A stretch of DNA of 64,000 nucleotides from Vicinamibacterales bacterium (GTDB taxonomy: Bacteria > Acidobacteriota > Vicinamibacteria > Vicinamibacterales > UBA8438): contig CATQHX010000019.1 in assembly GCA_958296065.1 (NCBI GenBank), positions 54,753 to 118,752 of the forward strand, read 5' to 3'. Positions 10,945-19,277 of the stretch are shown one piece after another. A model generated the notes under the pieces. It was not told the DNA's origin. It saw only the letters and a list, made by a program, of their open reading frames with translations, and did no database searches. Position numbers and translations under genes: made by a program. How positions within the stretch are numbered: position 1 is the first letter of the stretch; every line of letters begins with the position of its first letter.

Positions 10945-12051
10945 TCATTCCCGGGTTCGCAGACGTCGCATCCAGAAGAACGTGTACGCCTTGACCTGCT
11001 CGACGCGGTCTCCGGCCAGCACGATCTTGAAGTGGTGAATGCCACGCAGGAGCATGAGCAGGCCGGACCTGCCGAACAGCGTGTCGGCCCCGCATGACGA
11101 GCCGGCCAGCGCCAGCAGTTTGTCCGGCACGGCGAGACCCGCTGCGCGGATACCGTCCACGAGGGCCGTCCAGGGCTCGAATTCCTTGAGCCATTGCCCC
11201 TTCCGCGCATAGAAGCTCAGACCCAGCGAGGGTCCCAGGCCGTCGGCCTGGACGTCGAAATGAACCACCATGTAGCGGAACGCACCGCGTTCCTCGAGAG
11301 GCGACACGATGGAATCGATCATCGAGCGCCGCCCGGACCACCCCGTGCGCTGCAGGAACGCCGCGACGTCGCGCGCTCCCCTGAAGCCCGCAACGGCCAG
11401 CCGAATCGCCCTGCTTCGCGAAGGAAACGCTCCTGCTGCGCGAATCTCGGTCTCCGGCTTCATCGCCAGATACACTTGCTCGATCTCTCGGCGTTCGGCG
11501 GAATCGATGTTCCATCCCGCCGCGGCAACCACCGCATCCACCACGACACCGAGATCCCGTCGCAGCGGGTCGGCACCATCCCCGACCAGCATCCCTTCCT
11601 CGGGATAGAGGAAGATCCCAGGTTCCGGGAAGTCGTCCTCGGTCGGGGTAATGTCGTATTCGAGCAGCATCTTTCTGCCGGCCACGCGCCTGAGAGAGGA
11701 CGCCTCCGGCCGGGTCTGGTCCAACAGCCGGGTGATTCGGACCGCCGTTGCCTCGGCGCTCGCGGACCGTGGCCGGTCCGTGAAGAAAGCCGCCGACCGA
11801 CTCCCACCGAGTAGCGAGACCCCCAGATCGGCACTCGGCCAGGTCTCGTGCAGCGGCAGCTCGAGTCCGAAGGGGAAAGCCCCCAGCGTAGCGGGCAGTC
11901 CGGCGGCCCGCTCCAGCAGCCGCTTCCACCCGTGCTCACCGACGAGCAGCGGAGGAATCCGGTGCCGGAAGCGTTGCAGCAGTTCACGCAGGGAACCCGA
12001 CCCGCGCAGCAGGTCTTCTTCGGTTGCGTCCCAATGGTCCTCGATATTCAT
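10945..12051 (-). CDS. Unrecognised protein, last gene of the RiPP operon
   Basis: A 368-residue soluble protein with no signal peptide or membrane segment. It starts at MNIEDHWDATEEDLL, nine bases after the cyclodehydratase stop. Visible features are an alternating strand/helix pattern, a segment FPEPGIFLYPEEGMLVGDG, and a conserved-looking C-terminus GIHHFKIVLAGDRVEQVKAY. I do not recognise the family. Being co-transcribed with a YcaO cyclodehydratase, it is probably a tailoring enzyme. A beta/alpha prenyltransferase fold is one guess, given the isopentenyl-diphosphate isomerase gene across the promoter, but the sequence does not prove it. Confidence 0.8.
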   Translation of the reverse strand: MNIEDHWDATEEDLLRGSGSLRELLQRFRHRIPPLLVGEHGWKRLLERAAGLPATLGAFPFGLELPLHETWPSADLGVSLLGGSRSAAFFTDRPRSASAEATAVRITRLLDQTRPEASSLRRVAGRKMLLEYDITPTEDDFPEPGIFLYPEEGMLVGDGADPLRRDLGVVVDAVVAAAGWNIDSAERREIEQVYLAMKPETEIRAAGAFPSRSRAIRLAVAGFRGARDVAAFLQRTGWSGRRSMIDSIVSPLEERGAFRYMVVHFDVQADGLGPSLGLSFYARKGQWLKEFEPWTALVDGIRAAGLAVPDKLLALAGSSCGADTLFGRSGLLMLLRGIHHFKIVLAGDRVEQVKAYTFFWMRRLRTRE

Positions 12052-12060
12052 TGCAGGCGC

Positions 12061-14385
12061 TCAGGCAATGACCGGTGCGGGGTTGAGGTCGGGTTCCGCC
12101 AGAGGAGTCTCGCGCCACCCCATTGCCACGGGCACGTCGAAGAGGCGGCCCGGCGCAAACCGCTCCCAGAAGTGCCGCAACCCGGGTACGATGACGCGTG
12201 CCACCGGCATTCCGATGTCGGGCCGGGTCTGGTCCAGTACCAGAAACTCCATGCCTCTGGCTTCGACCAGCCCGCGGCATCGCTCCACGTCCTCTCTGAC
12301 GTCCGCGGTCTCGGCGACCTCGTAGTCCTGTGCGCCGCGCGGAGCAACGCCGGGCGCCGGCTTCAGGAAGAGGTGCTCTGCGGCCTTGCCGTTGTTCCAC
12401 CACCAGCGGCTGAGCGGGTCGGTCATGTCACGGCGAAAACCACCACGATTGACCTCCCCGACCGACGTCAGGCCCTGGTTCAATTCGCACACCGCGCGCA
12501 AGGCCGCAATGCGGGGGTCCGTGTGGGCGCCGGCTCCGTAGAGTATCTGCTCTTCGTCCTGGTCGGTCCGGCGCGAGACGGCAACGAAAACGGGAATGCC
12601 GAGGTCGCCGGTGGCATCCAGCACCCATATTTCGCGGTGCCGGCACCGATAGTAGTCCGGGGCGGAGGACAGGTAGTCGTCCCCGAAACTCTCCAGGTCC
12701 ACTTGCGGCAGGCGGATTCGGTTGTACCACCAGATGGCGAATGCATCGCGTTCCACCAGCTCGAAGAACCCCTGCAGGACCGCTTCCGCGAGCGTGTTGC
12801 CGGCTGCGCAGCCATTCGAGTCCGCCGCGGGATTCCAGGGGGCTCGATGCTCGGCCGGAATACCGTAGAGCAGGGATGTCGGCAGGTACCGGTGCCGCTC
12901 TGCGGTGAGCGACCATACCGGCGACCAGTCCGTTTCCGCCTGCGGATCGAAGCGCGCCGGAACGACGTTGTATGGATGCCCGCGACGGTTGACCTCGTCC
13001 GCATCGTCCAGTTGCCGGTCGCTGAACAGTTGCACGTCGTTCGGGTGGATCGCTTCCGGCTGCCCGGCCTCGTCGAAGTCGACCAGGCGCCTTCGACAAC
13101 GAATCTCGTCGCCATGAAACGCGCCGGAGTAGCGTTCGATCGCCTCGCAGAGGGCGCTCGCCTCCGACTGCGGCCGCGTGCTTCCCTTGCCCGCGCTCTT
13201 GCTCCGCAAGCTGCGCCGCAGCGAGCTCAGCTTCCGGCTCTTCAGCGCAAGGTTGTTCCCCGCCCAATAGACGTGCAACCAGGGATCGGAGTCGCCCGTG
13301 GTGCGCCTGAGCCACGTCACCACGCCGCTTATCGGACTGATCAGGTGACGATAGCGGGCGATGGTGTCCTCCGGTGAGACCGAGCGCACGCCGCCGCTGT
13401 TACGAACGTTCTTGGGGCTGGGCCGCAAGCGCACCGGCACTGCCGGGCGATCGGTGCAATACAGCGCCTCGTCGCCGCATGCGCAGCACTGCGGGCGGCG
13501 CATGGTCGGATGGTGGTCGCTCTTCAGCCCAGCGACGTCGAGCGAGATCGCCCCGTCATGGATTGGGGCCGTCTCCTCGAGCACGAGCCACTTGGCGATC
13601 GCGATCGCAGCCAGCCCGTATACTGCGTCCAGGCAGCCGGGCTCGGCCGCGGACGGCGTGAGGGCGGAATCGTCACCGGAGAGGTTGCGCAGGAAGTTGT
13701 GCACCTCCTGGTGCCCGCGCAGGCGGTACGCGAGACAGGCCCAGCACGGCCCCTGTTCCGCCGGTCTGAAGACAGGACCGAACAGGGGCTGCATGCCCGA
13801 CGGCCTGACCAGCATCCACGGCGCACCGGACGCGACGTGCCGCCGGTTGACCGCGGCGTGGCGTTCGTCGAGGTAGTCGGCGCAGACGATGACGGACAGG
13901 GCCGGACGCTCGGCGTCGACGGTCACGCCCATGGCGTCCAGCCGTCGGGCGAGTCGGCCGTCGTCGTCGCCGGTGATTGCTACTCTCGCGGCTTTCAGGC
14001 GCTGCTCGGCCCAGCGGGGAGATGCGCCCAGGGCGGCCCAGAACGCCGCCGTGCGTCGTTCCATGGCGTAGTCGGCCGAGACGATGTAGCCCCTGGACGC
14101 CAGCATGGCAAGCGCCGCCCCGACATCGAATTCCGAGTGCGCGCCGGCAAGGACGGCGACGATGTCCCGCCGCGACCTGCTGCCGTCGAGAAGCGGCAGC
14201 AGGTCGCAGTGAAGTCGTCCGCGAAGCAGGGTATTGAACGTCTCCGACACCAAAAGTACCTTCCCGTCGTCGATCGCGCGGAACTCGAAGTGCGGCGCAA
14301 GCACCGGCACCTCGACGAGACCGTGGTCCGCGTTGGTGGTCTTGTGCAGTATCCCGTGCGACGGAGACTTGCTGGATGGCGTCAT
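12061..14385 (-). CDS. Fused TOMM cyclodehydratase (E1-like partner plus YcaO)
   Basis: A 774-residue enzyme that ATP-dependently converts Cys/Ser/Thr of a precursor into azolines. Residues 1 to about 330 form the leader-binding/E1-like part, with four zinc-ligand cysteines in CWAC (214-217) and CCAC (300-303). Residues 340-770 are the YcaO domain, with the ATP-binding motifs SEASALCEAIERYSG (E414, E417, R418) and LVERDAFAIWWYNR. The C-terminus (LNPAPVIA) is proline-containing but lacks a full PxPxP. The ATG overlaps the flavoprotein stop (ATGA). The likely substrate is the CCC core of the precursor at 9654. Confidence 0.93.
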   Translation of the reverse strand: MTPSSKSPSHGILHKTTNADHGLVEVPVLAPHFEFRAIDDGKVLLVSETFNTLLRGRLHCDLLPLLDGSRSRRDIVAVLAGAHSEFDVGAALAMLASRGYIVSADYAMERRTAAFWAALGASPRWAEQRLKAARVAITGDDDGRLARRLDAMGVTVDAERPALSVIVCADYLDERHAAVNRRHVASGAPWMLVRPSGMQPLFGPVFRPAEQGPCWACLAYRLRGHQEVHNFLRNLSGDDSALTPSAAEPGCLDAVYGLAAIAIAKWLVLEETAPIHDGAISLDVAGLKSDHHPTMRRPQCCACGDEALYCTDRPAVPVRLRPSPKNVRNSGGVRSVSPEDTIARYRHLISPISGVVTWLRRTTGDSDPWLHVYWAGNNLALKSRKLSSLRRSLRSKSAGKGSTRPQSEASALCEAIERYSGAFHGDEIRCRRRLVDFDEAGQPEAIHPNDVQLFSDRQLDDADEVNRRGHPYNVVPARFDPQAETDWSPVWSLTAERHRYLPTSLLYGIPAEHRAPWNPAADSNGCAAGNTLAEAVLQGFFELVERDAFAIWWYNRIRLPQVDLESFGDDYLSSAPDYYRCRHREIWVLDATGDLGIPVFVAVSRRTDQDEEQILYGAGAHTDPRIAALRAVCELNQGLTSVGEVNRGGFRRDMTDPLSRWWWNNGKAAEHLFLKPAPGVAPRGAQDYEVAETADVREDVERCRGLVEARGMEFLVLDQTRPDIGMPVARVIVPGLRHFWERFAPGRLFDVPVAMGWRETPLAEPDLNPAPVIA

Positions 14386-15500
14386 CCGAAGTACTTCTGA
14401 AACCTCACCCAGTTGCGCAGCGCGTGGTAGCGCTTCATAGTCTCTCCGAACCGTTCGGCGTATGCCTTCTCGTAGCTCTTCAAGGCAGACTGCAGAGATC
14501 CGGACCGGTTCACGCACTCACCGACGGCGCGCCCCAACTTCCGCCCCGCCCAGACTCCGTAGTGGATGCCCTCGCCGGTGAAGGGGTTGATCATCGAGGC
14601 CGCGTCTCCGACCAGCGCCAGGCGCTCGGCTGGAGCGAGGGGCAGGGGCTGCGAGCCCAGGGGCAACGGATGAGTCCCGATGGAGTCCGGATTCCTGATC
14701 GCGACGCCGTGGTCGTCCAGGTAGCGAACATATTCTTCCAGGTAGGACTCCAGGCGTCTTCGGGAGCGCTTGAAGTCGCGTTGGTCGATGATGATCCCGA
14801 TGTTGACCCTGCCCTCCGCCAACGGGAACGTCCATCCGTATCCGGGCATCAGGCTCTCCAGCCAGTCGACGCGCATGGTCCGATCGGGAAGACCCGCGGC
14901 CTGCGCATAGGCCCGGATCGCCACGGCGGTGTGTCCCTCGGCGTTGCACTCGAGTCCCGCCAGACGCCGCACACGCGATCCCGCGCCATCCGCGCCTACG
15001 AGCAGCCTGCAGCGGATCTCCGTGGTCGTTGCGGAGCGTGTCCTGAGAACGAGCTTCCACAACCCGGCGGAAGCATCGAACTCCGCATGCGTGAGGGTGT
15101 GCCCCGAATAGTCTTCCGCGCCGCGCCCGATCGCCGCTTCGAACAGGTGCCGGTCGAACACCCTGCGTTCGACGATGTAGTAGCTGCGCTCGTCCGGACC
15201 CGCATCGTCGTCGCTCTGCAGGAGCTTCTCCAGATATCCGAATCGGGGCGGGCTGGTGAATCGCGTGCGCAGGACCTTCGGCCGTCCGTCGAAGACGGCT
15301 CCCAGGCCCAGCCCGCGAACAATCGAGGCGGCGTCCGCTCGGACGGCGTCGCCGCATGCCTTGTCCCGCGGGAATGCGTCACGGTCGACGAGCACGACGC
15401 GCATCCGGTCGGCAGCCGTCAGAGCGCTGCAGGCGCAGACGCTTCCCGCGGGCCCCGCACCGATGACGGCCATGTCCCACGGCACGGCGTCCGTTCTCAC
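14382..15500 (-). CDS. FAD-dependent oxidoreductase, geranylgeranyl-reductase type
   Basis: A 372-residue flavoprotein. The dinucleotide-binding motif MAVIGAGPAGSVCACSAL is at the N-terminus, DRDAFPRDKACGDAVRADA follows, and the second FAD motif ALVGDAASMINPFTGEGIHY lies near residue 290. This is the geranylgeranyl reductase/halogenase-like family. I chose GTG at 15500 because CTCCTC on the + strand (GAGGAG as read) is six bases upstream. No SagB-type FMN dehydrogenase is present in the cluster, so this enzyme is a candidate for oxidising thiazolines to thiazoles or for reducing a prenyl chain. Both are inferences. Confidence 0.88.
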   Translation of the reverse strand: MRTDAVPWDMAVIGAGPAGSVCACSALTAADRMRVVLVDRDAFPRDKACGDAVRADAASIVRGLGLGAVFDGRPKVLRTRFTSPPRFGYLEKLLQSDDDAGPDERSYYIVERRVFDRHLFEAAIGRGAEDYSGHTLTHAEFDASAGLWKLVLRTRSATTTEIRCRLLVGADGAGSRVRRLAGLECNAEGHTAVAIRAYAQAAGLPDRTMRVDWLESLMPGYGWTFPLAEGRVNIGIIIDQRDFKRSRRRLESYLEEYVRYLDDHGVAIRNPDSIGTHPLPLGSQPLPLAPAERLALVGDAASMINPFTGEGIHYGVWAGRKLGRAVGECVNRSGSLQSALKSYEKAYAERFGETMKRYHALRNWVRFQKYFG

Positions 15501-15556
15501 GTGTCGCTCCTCATGTGTCTTCGTCCGAGCCGAGGTCATGTCCCACCGGGGTGGCG

Positions 15557-17983
15557 TCACGCGGCCAGTGCGTCGATGTCGGAGGCAGCCCGGGAGGCCG
15601 TGTCGCGGATTGCGGCGGTGAGCGCATCGAAGTCCGCCAGCCCACAGCAGCGTGCAATGACGGCCTGTACCTTCGGGGCCGCCGTCTCGACCGCGAGGCC
15701 CTCGTCGGCGACCAGCCGGACCGCACCGTGCAGGTTCCGCCACATCGTCGCGGCCTCCGCCAGTCGCTCCGCCGCACTTTCGGCGAGCAACCCCCGGCCG
15801 CCCGCGGTGCGGAAGATGGAGACCGCGTCGGGAGCGATGGGGTGGGGCGCATCACCGGCAGGCGTCAGGGCCAGGAGCAGGGCTGCGCGTTCGACGTCCC
15901 GGAGGCCGCCGCGCATGTGGTCAATCGAGAGTGGACCGGGCTCGGCCGCGGTCTCGGTCGCCGCACGCAACTCGGCGATCAGCCCTTCGCGTGCATGACC
16001 TCGGCCCGGAATAGCGCGCCGTGCCGTTTCGAACCGCGTCCCAATCTCCGTATCCCCGGACGTGAACACGCACCGCGCCCGGGTCAGTGCCAGAAGCTCG
16101 TCGGTCGAGCCACTGCTTCCTCGCTGTTTCGCGAGCTCGCCGAGCGAACGGACGGCGCCCCCTTTCCAGCCGCGCGGGACCGGCGCGAGCAGCAGGTTGC
16201 CGCGGGTCAGTTCCCGGAGCGCGTGACGGAAGCGCCCGCACAGTGCCTCGTAGTATTCGGCGGCGCCGCCGTCGTACACGAAAACGACGTCGAGTTCGCT
16301 CCCGGGCACTGCCTCCCCGCTGGCCAGAGTGCCGAGAACCACCGCGGCCACCCCGCCATCCGGTGGCTGCGGGGCGCCCCGATCTGCGAAGTCTTCTTCT
16401 ACGGCGGTCAGCACGCCGGCAATCGAGGCCTCGGCAACATTGGACAATGCCGTGGATGCTTCGATTGGCGACAGGCTGCCGCGCAGGGTGTGCACGCCAA
16501 TCTGGAAGACCTTGCCGTTGGACCATTCCAGCGCCGCCTCGACGGCCTCCCTGCCGTCTTGCACCGGAATGTCGAAGAGCTGTTCCTTCATCTCGGCCGC
16601 GCCGAGTTCGCGCGTCCAGTAGAGGCGCGCCAGACCGCGCCGGGCAATGGCCTCGTATTCCGGATCCGGCCCGAAGCCCTCCGGAAGATGCAGATCGAGA
16701 TCGGTGAACTCTGTGTTCCGGAGGCTGTCGAGCAGCCTCGGGGACCGGTCTATCCACCGGGCGAGACGTGGCGCGGCGCCGTGGATCTCCGCGATCGTCT
16801 CGTAGGCGTCTGGACGCGCGGCGAACGCCGGGCTGTCGTAGGCGCTCCAGTCCTCGATCTGCGGATAGAAATAGTCACGCTGGCGTTCGAGCAGCGGGTC
16901 CATCGTCGCGAACCAGCGTTGCGGAAACAGGGCCAGCCCGTTCATCTTGATGTAGCTGCCCGGCAGTTGCGGCGACGCGGCGGCTCCGTGATGTTGCAGC
17001 AGCGGATAGCGCCGGTTCGTCGCCGCGTGATGGTCGGCGTGACGCTGCATGTTGTAATAGAGCCAGTTGGTGAACTTGTAGTCGGCGCTCCATGCGTGTT
17101 GCGGCTGCACCTTCTCGAATCGGCCGTTGGGCAGGCGGATGCGCCGCAGTCCGTAGTGCTGAACGTAGTTGCTGAGCTTCATCGAGAAGATCACGCCGGA
17201 GCACAGGACCGCATAGATCAGCATCGCCCGGGGACCGCCCATCCAGTACACGAGCCAGTACCACCCGACGGTTTCGACGATGTACCGCCAGAAAGCGTTC
17301 GTGTAGTGCCATGCGGGCAGGTGGCGGCGCGCCAGGCGATTGCATTCGAAGCGCCAGGCCCCGAGGATGTTGCTCGCCACTTCGCGCGGCAGGTAGCGCC
17401 AGAAGCTGACGCCCTTGGGCGCGGACCCGGGGTCGCCGGGCGTGCAGACGAGGGGATGGTGGAGATAGACGTGCTCCGTCGCATAGTGAGGATAGGAGAC
17501 GGAAGCCAGGAGGAGTTCGCCGAGGCGGCGCTCCCACGCGGCGCGGCGATGAACCAGCTCGTGCCCGACGATGAATACGGTCTGGGCCACGCCGGCCAGC
17601 ACGAACGCCAGCAGTCCGGCCTCCCAGGCGGACATGTCGCTGGCGGCGAGGATCCGCCAGAGTCCGAACACGAGGGTTGCCGGCCAGAGCGCCGCCCACA
17701 ACCACAGGGAGAGCTTGTAGAGGAACAACCGGCTCTCCCGCGTCGCCTCGGGATCCATGTTTCTTTCTTCTATTCCGAACACGCTGTCGAAGCGGTCGGC
17801 GAGCAGGAAGAAGACGAAGGGCCCTGCAAGCCACCAGCCGCCGAATGCCGCCGCCCCGGCCACCAGCGGAAAGACGACGAGAGGGATGAAGTGCGGAAGG
17901 GCGTTCCGGATGGACGGTTCGATCACCCTCGCGCGCACGGCGTTCGCGGCGCCCGGCCCGCTCGACCCCGCTCTGTCCTCCAT
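15557..17983 (-). CDS. AlkB-like membrane hydroxylase fused to GlnE-like nucleotidyltransferase
   Basis: An 808-residue fusion. Residues 30-360 are an alkane-hydroxylase-type diiron membrane domain with its His boxes HELVHRR (141-147), EHVYLHH (170-176), NYVQHYG (272-278) and QRHADHH (313-319), plus about six hydrophobic segments. Residues about 440-808 resemble one half of glutamine synthetase adenylyltransferase: PGSELDVVFVYD (560-571), LALTRARCVFTSGD and IDHMRGGLRDVE, followed by a helical domain. The metal-binding Asp pair of the nucleotidyltransferase appears as Glu-x-Asp. The start has AGGAGG five bases upstream; an ATG at 18004 is an alternative. I know of no standard protein with this architecture. 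Confidence 0.88.
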   Translation of the reverse strand: MEDRAGSSGPGAANAVRARVIEPSIRNALPHFIPLVVFPLVAGAAAFGGWWLAGPFVFFLLADRFDSVFGIEERNMDPEATRESRLFLYKLSLWLWAALWPATLVFGLWRILAASDMSAWEAGLLAFVLAGVAQTVFIVGHELVHRRAAWERRLGELLLASVSYPHYATEHVYLHHPLVCTPGDPGSAPKGVSFWRYLPREVASNILGAWRFECNRLARRHLPAWHYTNAFWRYIVETVGWYWLVYWMGGPRAMLIYAVLCSGVIFSMKLSNYVQHYGLRRIRLPNGRFEKVQPQHAWSADYKFTNWLYYNMQRHADHHAATNRRYPLLQHHGAAASPQLPGSYIKMNGLALFPQRWFATMDPLLERQRDYFYPQIEDWSAYDSPAFAARPDAYETIAEIHGAAPRLARWIDRSPRLLDSLRNTEFTDLDLHLPEGFGPDPEYEAIARRGLARLYWTRELGAAEMKEQLFDIPVQDGREAVEAALEWSNGKVFQIGVHTLRGSLSPIEASTALSNVAEASIAGVLTAVEEDFADRGAPQPPDGGVAAVVLGTLASGEAVPGSELDVVFVYDGGAAEYYEALCGRFRHALRELTRGNLLLAPVPRGWKGGAVRSLGELAKQRGSSGSTDELLALTRARCVFTSGDTEIGTRFETARRAIPGRGHAREGLIAELRAATETAAEPGPLSIDHMRGGLRDVERAALLLALTPAGDAPHPIAPDAVSIFRTAGGRGLLAESAAERLAEAATMWRNLHGAVRLVADEGLAVETAAPKVQAVIARCCGLADFDALTAAIRDTASRAASDIDALAA

Positions 17984-18000
17984 CGAGACCTCCTGCTTTC

Positions 18001-19269
18001 TCATCGATCGAACTTCATCGCCTCGGTCACATCGATGCGGGCCGCGCGCCATGCGGGATAGATGGACGACGCGATCCCGATGCACAGAATGAACCCCGTG
18101 ATCTGGCCGATGCGCCACGGAAGGAACAGGGGGACGATGACCGGATCGACGACGGCTCCCGAGAAGGTCATTTCGCCCATCACGGCAGACATGTCGAGGC
18201 CGTCGCCGAAGAAGTACCACATGCCTGCCAATCCCAGACCCACGCCCGCAAGGCCGCTCACGGTGCACAACGTGAGCCCCTCGATCAGGACGATGGCGGC
18301 GGTCTGGCGCGGGGTCAACCCGAGCGCCTGGAGCACGCCGAACTCCCGGTGGCGGTGCATAACGGACATCAGCACCGTGTTCACGATGCCGACGGCGATG
18401 ATGACGAACAGGAACCCGTGAATCACGTAGTTGCCGAACGCGTCTATCGTGATCGCTGCGGCAAGCGCGGGATCCGACTCGCGCCACCCCATCACCCGGG
18501 CATCCCCCGTCGTGATGGGGGCGGCCAGCGCGCGCTCCAGGTGTTCGGCAACGCGGCCCGTGGCGCCGCTGTCAGCGAGCACGACAGCGACATTGGTGAC
18601 GTCGGCGGCAGAGCCCAGCCAGTCTGCGGCAGTGTCGAGCGGGATGTGAATCATCGCCCCGTCGACCGCCGGGACGCCGCTGCGGAAGATGCCGACCACC
18701 CGGAGCAACTGCCCGGCGATCTCGCGCTCGGTGTCCTGCGCCTGGACCACGAAGCGCGATCCGACGTCCAACTGCAGGCTGGCCGCCAACCCGTCGCCGA
18801 CGCAGGCGGCCAACTCGTCCCCCGGCTCCAGGTAGCGCCCTTCGACCAACCGGTCGTCGAACGTGCCGAAGTCCGCTTCCGCGATCGGATCGACGGCAAC
18901 GATCCGTGTCGGCCGCGCCCCCTCCGCCGAGCTCGCCAGACCGCTGATGCTCAGTCTCGCCGACGTGGCGACCACGCGTGAGGCGATCTCGGGAGACTCC
19001 AGCGCCTGCTCGGCGGCGCGGTGGACGTCGGCGGTCAGGCGGTCGTCGATCCGACGGCTCATGCGGTACTCGGGACGCTCGACCGTCACGTGCCCGGTGC
19101 CCAGACGCACCCCGGAGTCGATCCACTGTTCATGGCTTCCGTCGTCCAGCGTGAACGAGAAGACCAGCACGGCCCCGCCCACGACCATGGCCGAACCGGT
19201 CAGCACGGTGCGGCGCGAGTGGCGGCGCAGGTTGCGCAGGGCCAGAACGGCGAGAGCCCGGGTATGCAT
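18001..19269 (-). CDS. FtsX/LolE-like ABC permease (second of pair)
   Basis: A 422-residue permease. One N-terminal membrane segment (SAMVVGGAVLVFSFTL) is followed by a periplasmic domain of about 220 residues and three C-terminal segments. The conserved block is NTVLMSVMHRHREFGVLQAL, the FtsX-domain loop seen in MacB/LolCE permeases. It begins eight bases after the first FtsX gene. Such permeases normally need a LolD-type ATPase, and none is encoded here. The stop overlaps an alternative ATG of the AlkB-GlnE gene. Confidence 0.88.
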   Translation of the reverse strand: MHTRALAVLALRNLRRHSRRTVLTGSAMVVGGAVLVFSFTLDDGSHEQWIDSGVRLGTGHVTVERPEYRMSRRIDDRLTADVHRAAEQALESPEIASRVVATSARLSISGLASSAEGARPTRIVAVDPIAEADFGTFDDRLVEGRYLEPGDELAACVGDGLAASLQLDVGSRFVVQAQDTEREIAGQLLRVVGIFRSGVPAVDGAMIHIPLDTAADWLGSAADVTNVAVVLADSGATGRVAEHLERALAAPITTGDARVMGWRESDPALAAAITIDAFGNYVIHGFLFVIIAVGIVNTVLMSVMHRHREFGVLQALGLTPRQTAAIVLIEGLTLCTVSGLAGVGLGLAGMWYFFGDGLDMSAVMGEMTFSGAVVDPVIVPLFLPWRIGQITGFILCIGIASSIYPAWRAARIDVTEAMKFDR

Positions 19270-19277
19270 CTTCGGTC

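Noticed and set aside
10945..12051. Assignment of the unknown RiPP-operon protein as a LynF/TruF prenyltransferase
   Set aside because: Only the general strand pattern and context fit; no diagnostic motif could be seen, so it is left unassigned.
11651..12325. Several + strand frames opposite the RiPP operon
   Set aside because: They overlap conserved minus-strand genes and show no recognisable motif or RBS.
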